Shown: piece by piece, positions 1 to 7,238 of the stretch
How positions within the stretch are numbered: the stretch's first letter is position 1
Layout of the letters: each line of letters begins with the position of its first letter
Source of the DNA: Bordetella parapertussis
GTDB lineage: Bacteria > Pseudomonadota > Gammaproteobacteria > Burkholderiales > SG8-41
Direction: 5' to 3'
Assembly (NCBI GenBank): GCA_945861275.1
Contig: CAMATZ010000037.1
Location: 1 to 61,867, forward strand
Length of the DNA: 61,867 nt
Notes under the pieces: model-generated
What the model was told of the DNA's origin: nothing
Seen by the model: only the letters and a program-made list of their open reading frames with translations
Database searches by the model: none
Program-made: the position numbers and the translations under genes

Positions 1-165
1 CATTGATGGCGGCCATGACGGAGTAGAAAGCCGCCTCTTGTTGCGAAATCCCGCAACACCTCCTGCTAACCAATACAAAGTTGAGTGCAGTATCGAGATT
101 CGAACGATCTTCACCGCCTAGAATTTCTGTTTTCACACGGCCTCGACCCGAAGCGGACTCCGGTC

Positions 166-738
166 CTAAGCTGATAGGTGCTCGTACAAAATCGAGGCGC
201 CGATCGCGATCAACATAATGCCACCCATGATCTCCGCACGCTTTCCCGCGAGACTGCCAAGGATGCGACCGAGCATTATGCCGAGCGTCACCATCACCAG
301 CGTCGTGAGGCCGATCACCAGCGCAACGACGCCGATATTCACGTCGATAAACGCGAGACCGACACCTACCGCCATCGCGTCGATACTGGTGGCAAGGCCG
401 GTGGCGGCAAGGCTCCAGAAGCCATCCCTGCGCTTGGTGGCACCAGTAGCGCCTCCTTCGTTCTCTGGTTTGAGTCCCGCATAGATCATGTGCAAGCCGA
501 GAAGTCCGAGCAAAGTGAAGGCGATCCAGTGGTCCCACGCGGTGATGTACTTTGCTACCGTCAGACCCAATAGCCATCCAATGACGGGTGTCAGACCCTC
601 GATAGTGCCAAAAATAACGCCTGCGCGGAGCGCCTCAGAAAAGCGCGGCTTGTGCATGGCGGCGCCCTTACCGACGGCTGCGGCAAAAGCATCGGTCGAC
701 ATCGCGATGCCGAGAAGGAAGATCGAAATCGGGTGCAT
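166..738 (-). CDS. mntP: Manganese efflux pump MntP
   Basis: A 190-residue inner-membrane protein with about six hydrophobic segments, the normal size for MntP (YebN), which exports Mn2+ to prevent manganese toxicity. The two family signatures are visible: MSTDAF near residue 16 and TSIDAM near residue 120, each carrying a conserved membrane Asp. The open frame continues to 852, but the extra 38 residues are hydrophilic, lie antisense to a hicB relic and have no family counterpart, so I start at the ATG at 738, which gives the canonical [11 protein letters not shown]-terminus. The Shine-Dalgarno sequence before it is weak. I looked for the manganese riboswitch common upstream of mntP and did not see its conserved core. 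Confidence 0.93.
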   Translation of the reverse strand: MHPISIFLLGIAMSTDAFAAAVGKGAAMHKPRFSEALRAGVIFGTIEGLTPVIGWLLGLTVAKYITAWDHWIAFTLLGLLGLHMIYAGLKPENEGGATGATKRRDGFWSLAATGLATSIDAMAVGVGLAFIDVNIGVVALVIGLTTLVMVTLGIMLGRILGSLAGKRAEIMGGIMLIAIGASILYEHLSA

Positions 739-850
739 GAAATATTCCAGGCCGGGTTTGGCTACAACGGCATAATGTAAACGACCGCTGTTGGCCGGGC
801 CCTGCCTGTTCCCGTAGGTACTAATTTTCGCATCAGCGGTCGTGCAGGAC

Positions 851-952
851 ATGCCTCACGCAGCCATCGAAGGCTATCTCGAAAGCCTGAAAGCTCACGA
901 TGAGCCCATTCCCCCGCCCATCAACGAAGAGGTGGTCGAGGTTATCGTGTGA
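851..952 (+). pseudogene. hicB antitoxin C-terminal relic (with possible hicA start)
   Basis: This 33-codon frame matches the C-terminal end of HicB-type antitoxins: AIEGYLESLKAHDEPIPPP, then a short beta strand EVVEVIV and a stop. The frame is open upstream only to a TAG at 815-817, and the N-terminal partial RNase-H-like fold is absent. The stop overlaps a GTG (GTGA, 949-952) opening a 19-codon frame beginning VSVLPRM, which resembles the first residues of HicA toxins but ends at once. I read this as the remnant of a decayed hicBA pair. It lies directly against the start of mntP on the other strand. Confidence 0.6.
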
Positions 953-994
953 GCGTTCTGCCGCGAATGCGAACCAACACGATTACCAAATGGC

Positions 995-1498
995 TTACAG
1001 ATGGCTGAGTACGGATTCGGCGGATGAGACTTCAAACTTGCCGGGGGCTTCAACGTACACCCCTTTGACAACACCATGATCGACGATCATGGCGTAGCGG
1101 TTCGAACGCACACCCATGCCGCGCGCGGTGAGGTCTAATTCCAGACCCAGTTCCTTGACGTATTTAGCGCTCCCGTCTGCGAGCATACGCACGGCTCCGT
1201 TGACGTTCAGGTGTTTGCCCCACGCTGCCATAACAAAGGCATCATTCGTCGTTACGCACCAGACTTCGTCTACCCCTTTGGCTTTAAGAGCAGCGGCATT
1301 CTGAACGTAACTCGGGACATGCTTGGCTGAACAGGTGGGGGTGTAGGCGCCGGGAAGCCCAAAGATGACGACTTTTTTGTCTTTGGTGGCTGCTGCGATA
1401 TCGACTTCTTGCGGGCCTAAAGGGCATCCGGTATGGTCATCGAAGCTTGTCGATTCCATAAGTTTGCCTGCGGGAAGAGCTTGTCCAGTTGAAATCAT
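995..1498 (-). CDS. Prx5-type peroxiredoxin (cysteine form)
   Basis: 167 residues, full length for the Prx5/AhpC-TSA thiol peroxidases that reduce H2O2 and organic hydroperoxides. The active-site signature GAYTPTCSAKHVP is present with peroxidatic Cys56, followed by the family's VWCVTTNDAFVMAAW and TARGMGVRSNRYAMIVDHG segments. A good ribosome site (AGGAG) precedes the ATG at 1498. It is a single-gene unit in front of the hicB relic and mntP. A second homologue at 18948-19448 has TGA at the position equivalent to Cys56, so this gene is the natural cysteine control for that one. Confidence 0.95.
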   Translation of the reverse strand: MISTGQALPAGKLMESTSFDDHTGCPLGPQEVDIAAATKDKKVVIFGLPGAYTPTCSAKHVPSYVQNAAALKAKGVDEVWCVTTNDAFVMAAWGKHLNVNGAVRMLADGSAKYVKELGLELDLTARGMGVRSNRYAMIVDHGVVKGVYVEAPGKFEVSSAESVLSHL

Positions 1499-1712
1499 GT
1501 GGTTCTCCTAAGTTGATAAAAAGATTCTAATTGCAAGCAAGGATGTACTCGCTTCAGATTGACCGGACGAACACGCGCACGGCAATAACTAAGCGGAAGG
1601 GGGATGATACAAGTGGTTGCCACTGCGTGTCATGCTTAGGTTCTGTTGAAATGTAAAAACGCACTGGGGGTTCTAATTGTAGCAAGCCTTCTTCTGCACG
1701 TATCAATTACCC

Positions 1713-1739
1713 GTACATGTACCTATACCATCGGATGGT
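1713..1739. promoter_or_regulatory. Twin palindromes upstream of the hydrolase gene
   Basis: GTACATGTAC (1713-1722) is a perfect 10-bp palindrome, followed after 4 bp by ACCATC-G-GATGGT (1727-1739), a perfect 6+1+6 inverted repeat. They lie 65-90 bp before the hydrolase start at 1804, inside the otherwise gene-free stretch 1499-1803. They are good candidates for an operator or two adjacent regulator sites. No regulator gene is adjacent. The rest of 1499-1803 shows no other feature I can support. Confidence 0.4.
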
Positions 1740-1803
1740 GCATACAATAGCAAGAACGCGGATGAGTGAGCGCTGTAAATCTGATGCGAAACGGAGGCAG
1801 ACC

Positions 1804-2766
1804 ATGCTGATCACCGAAGACTTGATGGTGCCCGCCGCCGATCCGGGCGTGCAGATTCATGTGCGCAACAAGCGCCCCGCGGACCTCACGCGGTTCGCGC
1901 CCGACAACATCATTCTGTTCGTGCACGGCGCGACCGGCTCTCCCGAAAGCGGCTTCGACCTGAATCTTGATGGCCTGTCGTGGATGGATTGGATGGCGCG
2001 GCAGGGCAACGACGTCTATTTCGTCAGTGTGCGCGGCTACGGCCGCTCGACACGCCCGCGCGAGATGGACGAGCCGCCGATGAACAACCCGCCGCTGGTG
2101 CGCACCGATACCGCAGCGCGCGATGTAGGCGCCGCCGTGGACTTCATCCGCGCGCGTCGCAACGTCGACAAGATAAGTCTGCTCGGTCACTCCTGGGGCA
2201 CCACCATCATGGCGGTGTACACCACGCAGAGCAACGCCAAGGTGCAGCGGCTCGCGCTCTACGCGCCAGGCTGGATGCGCACACAGGGGCTCTCGCTGAC
2301 AGACGCGGGCGGCCCCCTTGGCGCCTACCGCATCGTCACGGCGGAAGCGGTGAAAAAACGCCGCAGCACAGGCCTGCCGCCCGGCAAGCAGGAGGAACTG
2401 ATGCCTGCGCACTGGCTCGACGCCCACCTCGAAGCCGCGTTCGCCAGCGACCCGTGGTCGGCCACACAGAACCCGCGCGCATTTCGCGCGCCCAACGGTG
2501 TCGTGCTCGACAGCCGCGAGTACGCGAATGCTGGCAGGCCCCGCTACGACCCGGCCGACATCTGCGTGCCGACGCTCCTCATCGTCGCCGAGTGGGATGC
2601 CGACACGCCGCTGTACATGGCGCAGACATTGTTTCCGCTGCTGGTCAATGCACCGTCGAAGCGGCTGGTAGTCATCGGCGAGGGCACGCATGTGGTGTTT
2701 ACCGAAAAGAACCGGATGCAGCTTTTCCGTGAAGTGCAGTTATTTTTCGACGAAGGCCGCGGGTGA
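1804..2766 (+). CDS. Alpha/beta hydrolase
   Basis: 320 residues with the alpha/beta-hydrolase fold: oxyanion segment FVHGATGSP, nucleophile elbow LLGHSWGTT (Ser130), acid segment LIVAEWDADTP and the terminal histidine in GEGTHVVF. The substrate cannot be told; esters, lactones or C-C bonds are all possible. The frame is open from 1717, but a clear GGAGG lies 9 bp before the ATG at 1804, so I use that start. There is no signal peptide, so the enzyme is probably cytoplasmic. The diguanylate cyclase gene follows on the same strand after 67 bp. Confidence 0.88.
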   Translation: MLITEDLMVPAADPGVQIHVRNKRPADLTRFAPDNIILFVHGATGSPESGFDLNLDGLSWMDWMARQGNDVYFVSVRGYGRSTRPREMDEPPMNNPPLVRTDTAARDVGAAVDFIRARRNVDKISLLGHSWGTTIMAVYTTQSNAKVQRLALYAPGWMRTQGLSLTDAGGPLGAYRIVTAEAVKKRRSTGLPPGKQEELMPAHWLDAHLEAAFASDPWSATQNPRAFRAPNGVVLDSREYANAGRPRYDPADICVPTLLIVAEWDADTPLYMAQTLFPLLVNAPSKRLVVIGEGTHVVFTEKNRMQLFREVQLFFDEGRG

Positions 2767-2833
2767 TCGACGCGGTATCCAAGCCTTTGTAGACAGTAGA
2801 CACGTCACCACCCGTTACTGTACGATAAGGCTG

Positions 2834-3916
2834 ATGCATACCGTATCGCCGCCGGCAATCAAACGTGCACTCGCACTCGACCTGGAAGAGGAGGAGCAGC
2901 GGGGCATCTCCCGAATCGTCGCCCAGATCCACTGGCTGCTGATCAGCCTGGTGCTGATCTATCTCGTGTTCGGGGAAAAGATTTCCGACGGAACGGTTCA
3001 GGGCGCGCTCACCGTCGTGCTGTTTTTCTACGTCGCGTTTGTGATGGTCTGCCGCTATACCCCTTTTTCCCAGAGCGAGAGCAGCTGGAAAATCGCAGTC
3101 GAATCCTGGGCAATGATCGCGTTGATCACGTGGGTGATCGGACTCACCGACTCATTGTCCGGCCCGATGGTCAATTCCTACCTGCTGCCGGTCATCACGG
3201 CCGCCCTCACACTCGGAAAGCTGATCACGCTCGCCCAGGTCGGCCTGATTGGGGCATGTTATCTGTATCTCGGCGGCGACGCGTCAGCCGAAAAATTACT
3301 TACGCTATCTTTTTACGGAGAATTCGGGGTTCAGCTTGCGCCGGTACTGCTCACCGCCTACATCGTGACGCTGTTTTCGGCCGAAATCCGCTTCGGGCTG
3401 ACTCGCGCCAAGCTGCTGGCCGAGACCGACCAGCTTACCGGGCTGCCCAACCTGCGCGGGTTTGCCATCGCCACCCATCGGATGTTTGCCCAGGTGGTAC
3501 GCTACCAACGCAAGTCGTCCATCCTCATGATCGACTCGGATAACCTGAAGCCGGTCAACGACAGCCACGGCCACAAGGCGGGCAACCTGTTGCTTGCGCA
3601 GTTGGCGGCAGCCATACGCGCAGAATTGCGCAAAACTGACGTGCCGGCGCGCTACGGCGGCGACGAGTTCATCGTGTTCCTGTCGGACACCCCGCTAAAC
3701 GGTGCGCTGGTCGTGGCCGAGCGTATCCGCAACACCATGGCCACTTCGCCGCTGGATATCGCCGGCGTGCAGGTCGGCTGCACGGTCAGCATCGGCGTTG
3801 CGGGCTATCCTGAACACGGCGATACGCTCGACGACATCGCGTCATGCGCCGATCGCGCGTTGTATGAGGCCAAGAATCTTGGACGCAACCGGGTGGTCCA
3901 GTTCACGGCGGATTGA
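2834..3916 (+). CDS. Membrane-anchored diguanylate cyclase (GGDEF)
   Basis: 360 residues. The N-terminal half has about five or six hydrophobic segments, and the C-terminal half is a GGDEF domain that makes cyclic di-GMP from two GTP. The catalytic motif RYGGDEFIVF is intact, and RKTD lies five residues before GGDEF, matching the RxxD product-inhibition site. The substrate-binding segment DSDNLKPVNDSHGHKAGN is also complete. No EAL domain is present, so it should only synthesise. The frame is open upstream into the hydrolase; the ATG at 2834 gives MHTVSPPAIKRAL, a sensible cytoplasmic leader before the first membrane segment. The signal sensed by the membrane part is unknown. Confidence 0.92.
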   Translation: MHTVSPPAIKRALALDLEEEEQRGISRIVAQIHWLLISLVLIYLVFGEKISDGTVQGALTVVLFFYVAFVMVCRYTPFSQSESSWKIAVESWAMIALITWVIGLTDSLSGPMVNSYLLPVITAALTLGKLITLAQVGLIGACYLYLGGDASAEKLLTLSFYGEFGVQLAPVLLTAYIVTLFSAEIRFGLTRAKLLAETDQLTGLPNLRGFAIATHRMFAQVVRYQRKSSILMIDSDNLKPVNDSHGHKAGNLLLAQLAAAIRAELRKTDVPARYGGDEFIVFLSDTPLNGALVVAERIRNTMATSPLDIAGVQVGCTVSIGVAGYPEHGDTLDDIASCADRALYEAKNLGRNRVVQFTAD

Positions 3917-3971
3917 GGCTTATTCTGCGCGGGCCGAATGACGACGGGCCGCGGTGATCGACGAACGCGGC

Positions 3972-4808
3972 TCAGTGTGCAAGCAGGACAGGGAGCTGCG
4001 CGTGCGCGAGGATGTGCCGGGTGGCACCGCCGAAGATCAACTGCCGCAGGCGGCTCTGCGTGTACGCGCCCTTAATCAGGAGATCGGCGCCGTTGCGGGA
4101 GCACTCGTCGAGAATCGCAACTCCCGCCGAGCGTCCACGGGGGTCAACAGTACGCGCGCTGGCGCGCACGCCGGCGCGCCCGAGGTATACAGCAAGTTCT
4201 TCGCCCGCTGGGCCGGGAACGCCCCAGCCCTCGACAGAGAGTACGGTCACGCTGCGCGCACGCGCCAGCAGCGGCATCGCAAAGGCGACCGTGCGGGCTG
4301 TTTCGGTGCTCGAATTCCACGCGATGATCACCTGCTCGCCGAGGGTCGTGCCGGGGTTCTCGGGTGCGAGTAGCACCGGCCGGCCGCTCTCGAACAGCGC
4401 CGACTCGACCATCACGCGCCAGTCCAGCCACGGACGCCCGAAATCGCGCCCCACGACAATGAGGTCAAAAAGCCGCCCGTGACTACCGACCACCTGTCCC
4501 TCCACGCCCTCGAATTCCCGCCAGCCGGCCGCCGCGCCAGCGGAAGCACTGGCGGCATCGACGGCAACACCTTGCGCGGCGGCGCAGGCATCAAAGCGCG
4601 TTCGCGCCCGCGCAGCCACGCGCCGGCACTCCTCATCGAACTGGGCAAAATGCGATTCCGAGAGTAGATCGCCGTCGACGATCGGCGGACGGCGCAGAAC
4701 GAAGAGCCCTTCGAGATACCCGTTCAGCGGGCGCACAATCCGTGCCGACAATTCGAATGCGCGCTGCGAAACGTCGTCGTCATAGAAGGGGAGCAGAATG
4801 GTTTTCAT
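3972..4808 (-). CDS. Universal stress protein, two-domain UspA family
   Basis: 278 residues, the length of tandem-Usp proteins. It starts MKTILLPFYDDDVSQRAFE, the typical first strand and helix of a Usp domain, and ends with a second Usp domain carrying GAYTQSRLRQLIFGGAT. In ATP-binding members the first part of that motif is normally GxxG; here Thr replaces the second Gly, so nucleotide binding may be altered. The open frame extends to 5000, but the ATG at 4808 has a GAGAGG ribosome site and the extension is non-homologous. It is transcribed divergently from the DNA methyltransferase at 5038. Confidence 0.88.
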   Translation of the reverse strand: MKTILLPFYDDDVSQRAFELSARIVRPLNGYLEGLFVLRRPPIVDGDLLSESHFAQFDEECRRVAARARTRFDACAAAQGVAVDAASASAGAAAGWREFEGVEGQVVGSHGRLFDLIVVGRDFGRPWLDWRVMVESALFESGRPVLLAPENPGTTLGEQVIIAWNSSTETARTVAFAMPLLARARSVTVLSVEGWGVPGPAGEELAVYLGRAGVRASARTVDPRGRSAGVAILDECSRNGADLLIKGAYTQSRLRQLIFGGATRHILAHAQLPVLLAH

Positions 4809-4915
4809 GTTGACACACCTCTCGCCGGCAGGATGAGCAATCGCCGCGAAGCATAACATCGTGCCGCATGGGTCTCGCGACCGGCGTCTTCGCACAGCGA
4901 AAAACTGCACATACA

Positions 4916-4994
4916 CTTGTACTTCCGTCCAGTACCTTGTACCTCGCTTTAGAAAAAGCATATAACCTATTGAGCTACTTGTACTTTTTCTAAA
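4916..4994. promoter_or_regulatory. Phased CTTGTAC repeats and an 11-bp inverted repeat
   Basis: CTTGTAC occurs three times (4916-4922, 4936-4942, 4978-4984) at start-to-start spacings of 20 and 42 bp, close to two and four helical turns. Overlapping them is a perfect inverted repeat, TTTAGAAAAAG (4948-4958) and CTTTTTCTAAA (4984-4994), with a 25-bp A/T-rich spacer containing TATAAC. The whole lies between the divergent usp and methyltransferase genes. It looks like a multi-site operator or shared promoter; the factor is unknown. Confidence 0.5.
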
Positions 4995-5037
4995 ACCCAC
5001 GTACCATACCCCGCATCTTGCTACGGGGAGGTACGCA

Positions 5038-6273
5038 ATGCTCAGCTTCGACTCGGCACTGGCAACAGGCAGTTTGCGGGTACAGGGAGCATCGATTCCG
5101 TCACGGCGCGCACGCTCGCGCGAGGTCTACACACAGGATATACCGGTCTACCAAAGCGAGATGTGGACCGCGCTGCAACGGCAGGCCAGCTCGATCCACG
5201 AAATCTCCTACCGCGCCTGCTACAAGCCGCAACTGCCCGCGTACTTTATCGAGCGACTGACCGAGCCCGGCGATATTGTTTACGATCCGTTCAGCGGGCG
5301 CGGCACTACCGCCGTCGAAGCCGCCCTGCACGGGCGCCGCATTATCGCCAACGATGTTAATCCGCTGTCGTCGATACTCACGCAGCCGCGGCTGGAACTT
5401 CCCGAACTGAACGATATTGCGGCGCGTTTAAAAATGCTGCGGATGGGTGGACGCGAGCGCAAGGATATCGACCTGTCGATGTTCTATCACCGCGACACCG
5501 AGCATGAACTGCTGGCGCTGCGCCGTTACCTGATCTACCGGCGCGAGGACTATACCGAGGACGCCATCGACCGCTGGATACGCATGGTCGCGACCAACCG
5601 GCTCACCGGCCATTCGCCGGGATTCTTTTCGGTATACACGCTGCCGCCCAATCAGGCCACCACCGCGGAAAACCAGATTCGCATCAATACGCGCCTGAAG
5701 CAAAAGCCCGAGTACCGCGATATCCGCCAATTAATATTGCGCAAATCGCAGCAGTTGCAAGGCAAGCTCACACCACAGGATCGCGAACGCCTGCGCGCCG
5801 CCGCCGAAACCGCCACCTTCATGGAAGACAGCGCCGCCAGCACGCTGGGCATACCCACCGAAGCCGTGAAACTCACCGTCACCTCCCCGCCCTTTCTGGA
5901 CGTGGTGCAGTACTCAAAAGACAACTGGCTGCGCTGCTGGTTTAACGCCCACGACGCGGCCGAAGTCGCATCGCGCATCACCATGTGCAGCACCGTGTCG
6001 CACTGGTCAACCGCAATGCTGGAAGTGTTTCGCGAGCTGTATCGCATTACTGTGCCTAACGGCTGGGTGGCGTTTGAAGTGGGCGAAGTGCGGCGCGGCA
6101 AAATCAAACTCGAAGAAGTCGTTGCGCCCATCGGCATCTCGGCGGGCTTCGCCTGCATGGCAGTGGCAATCAACGCGCAGAAATTCACCAAGACCGCTAA
6201 CATTTGGGGCGTGTCGAACAACAGCATGGGCACGAATACAAATCGGATTGTGTTGTTTCGCAAGCCGCTATAA
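5038..6273 (+). CDS. Orphan site-specific DNA methyltransferase (N6-A or N4-C type)
   Basis: 411 residues. The AdoMet-binding motif DPFSGRGTTAVEAAL is near residue 83, and the amino-methyltransferase catalytic motif TSPPF is near residue 280. Motif I preceding motif IV with about 200 residues between them fits an alpha-like arrangement with the target-recognition region in between. TSPPF is shared by N4-cytosine and N6-adenine enzymes, so the base cannot be decided. The ATG has a strong GGGGAGG ribosome site. No restriction endonuclease or specificity gene lies nearby, so it is probably an orphan epigenetic enzyme or a relic of a mobile element. The flanking VapBC pair supports an accessory location. 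Confidence 0.85.
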   Translation: MLSFDSALATGSLRVQGASIPSRRARSREVYTQDIPVYQSEMWTALQRQASSIHEISYRACYKPQLPAYFIERLTEPGDIVYDPFSGRGTTAVEAALHGRRIIANDVNPLSSILTQPRLELPELNDIAARLKMLRMGGRERKDIDLSMFYHRDTEHELLALRRYLIYRREDYTEDAIDRWIRMVATNRLTGHSPGFFSVYTLPPNQATTAENQIRINTRLKQKPEYRDIRQLILRKSQQLQGKLTPQDRERLRAAAETATFMEDSAASTLGIPTEAVKLTVTSPPFLDVVQYSKDNWLRCWFNAHDAAEVASRITMCSTVSHWSTAMLEVFRELYRITVPNGWVAFEVGEVRRGKIKLEEVVAPIGISAGFACMAVAINAQKFTKTANIWGVSNNSMGTNTNRIVLFRKPL

Positions 6274-6287
6274 CGGCCAGGTCAGGT

Positions 6288-6355
6288 AGGGCGGGAGAAG
6301 TGCAATGTATCCCGCCATTTTTGGTGACCGCGGAAGGCGAGATAGCTCCCGCCCT
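6288..6355. repeat. Palindromic intergenic repeat (AGGGCGGGAG type)
   Basis: AGGGCGGGAG (6288-6297) and CTCCCGCCCT (6346-6355) form a perfect 10-bp inverted repeat just after the methyltransferase stop. It could fold in the transcript and end transcription, or be a REP-like element like others in this window. Confidence 0.5.
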
Positions 6356-6401
6356 TGCCACACCGGTCATCGCCGTAAACACTTCTGCTGGTTTGACCTA
6401 T

Positions 6402-6445
6402 GATACGCTTTTATATAAACTACATCACATATTTAAAAGAGTATC
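6402..6445. promoter_or_regulatory. Probable VapBC operator
   Basis: GATACGCTTTTA (6402-6413) and TAAAAGAGTATC (6434-6445) form a 12-bp inverted repeat with one mismatch and a 20-bp A/T-rich spacer, ending 4 bp before the vapB ATG. This is the usual position and form of an autoregulatory site bound by the antitoxin or the toxin-antitoxin complex. Confidence 0.6.
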
Positions 6446-6449
6446 AACT

Positions 6450-6677
6450 ATGAGAACTACCATCAACATTGAAGACGAGGCGTTTGCCGCAGCCCAAGCC
6501 TACGCCAAGGCGAGGGCACTGAAGCTGGGGCAGGCTGTGTCGGAACTGATACTCCGGGGTAGCGCAGAAAAGCTGCCACTCAAACAAAAGAAAGGCGTCT
6601 GGGTCTTTGACCTGCCACCCGATACCCCGCGCGTGACCGAACGGCAAGTGCAGCAAATGCTGGACGAGTCTGCGTGA
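6450..6677 (+). CDS. vapB: VapB-type antitoxin
   Basis: 75 residues starting MRTTINIEDEAFAAAQAYA, the strand-helix pattern of ribbon-helix-helix DNA-binding antitoxins. The C-terminal half (LPLKQKKGVWVFDLPPDTP) is the usual toxin-wrapping tail. The frame is open from 6204, but the upstream part is repeat-derived; the ATG at 6450 follows the operator palindrome directly. The stop overlaps the toxin start, indicating translational coupling. It should neutralise the VapC RNase and repress its own promoter. Confidence 0.85.
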   Translation: MRTTINIEDEAFAAAQAYAKARALKLGQAVSELILRGSAEKLPLKQKKGVWVFDLPPDTPRVTERQVQQMLDESA

Positions 6678-7114
6678 GTCATCTCCTCGACGCCAACGCC
6701 TTGATCGCACTGGGTTGGCCCACACACGAGCACCACCCGCGCATGATCAACTGGTTCAGCCAGCATGCTCGCGCCGGATGGGCGAGCACGGCATTCACAC
6801 AATCCGCGTTCGTTCGCATCATTTCCCAGCCGGCGTTTTCAGGCCGCTCCATCGCCGTCGGAGAAGTGGCGGAACTGTTGTTGCGCAATACGTCCCATCC
6901 CAAACATCGGCTGGTGGCGCTGGATTTTGGCTTTGCCGATGTTTGGGCTGCCTGCACCGGCGGCATCCTCGGACACCGGCAAATCACCGATGCATGGCTG
7001 CTAACCGCCGCCATCCGCAACGGCATGAAGTTGCTTACGTTTGACGCCGGCATAGCGCAACTGCTGGCGAATACGCAAGAACGCGGCAAGCATGTAACGC
7101 TGTTGCATTCATGA
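6674..7114 (+). CDS. vapC: VapC-type PIN-domain toxin
   Basis: 146 residues with the PIN fold of VapC ribonucleases. Acidic metal-binding residues are visible in LLDANALIAL near the N-terminus, in TDAWLL, and in LLTFDAG near the C-terminus. It starts with GTG at 6674, overlapping the vapB stop by four bases (GTGA). VapC toxins cut specific tRNA or rRNA sites when freed from antitoxin; the target here is unknown. The pair is compact and intact. Confidence 0.9.
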   Translation: MSHLLDANALIALGWPTHEHHPRMINWFSQHARAGWASTAFTQSAFVRIISQPAFSGRSIAVGEVAELLLRNTSHPKHRLVALDFGFADVWAACTGGILGHRQITDAWLLTAAIRNGMKLLTFDAGIAQLLANTQERGKHVTLLHS

Positions 7115-7238
7115 TGCACAGTGGGCGGCAGCCCGTAGGATGCCAGTGAACACAACGCACCGTATCAATCAAAGTCGCGGTCGCGCCGCGCAAACTACTC
7201 GACCGATGCGTTTCCTTCGTCACCACGCTACGGCTGCG

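Noticed and set aside
60-130. A GTTCGAATC-like T-loop suggesting a tRNA on the minus strand
   Set aside because: The T-stem has only four pairs in the wrong register, and no acceptor stem, anticodon arm or D-arm can be built around it.
739-900. Possible manganese riboswitch (yybP-ykoY) before mntP
   Set aside because: The conserved GGGGAGUAG core and the second conserved strand could not be found, and the region is occupied by the hicB relic.
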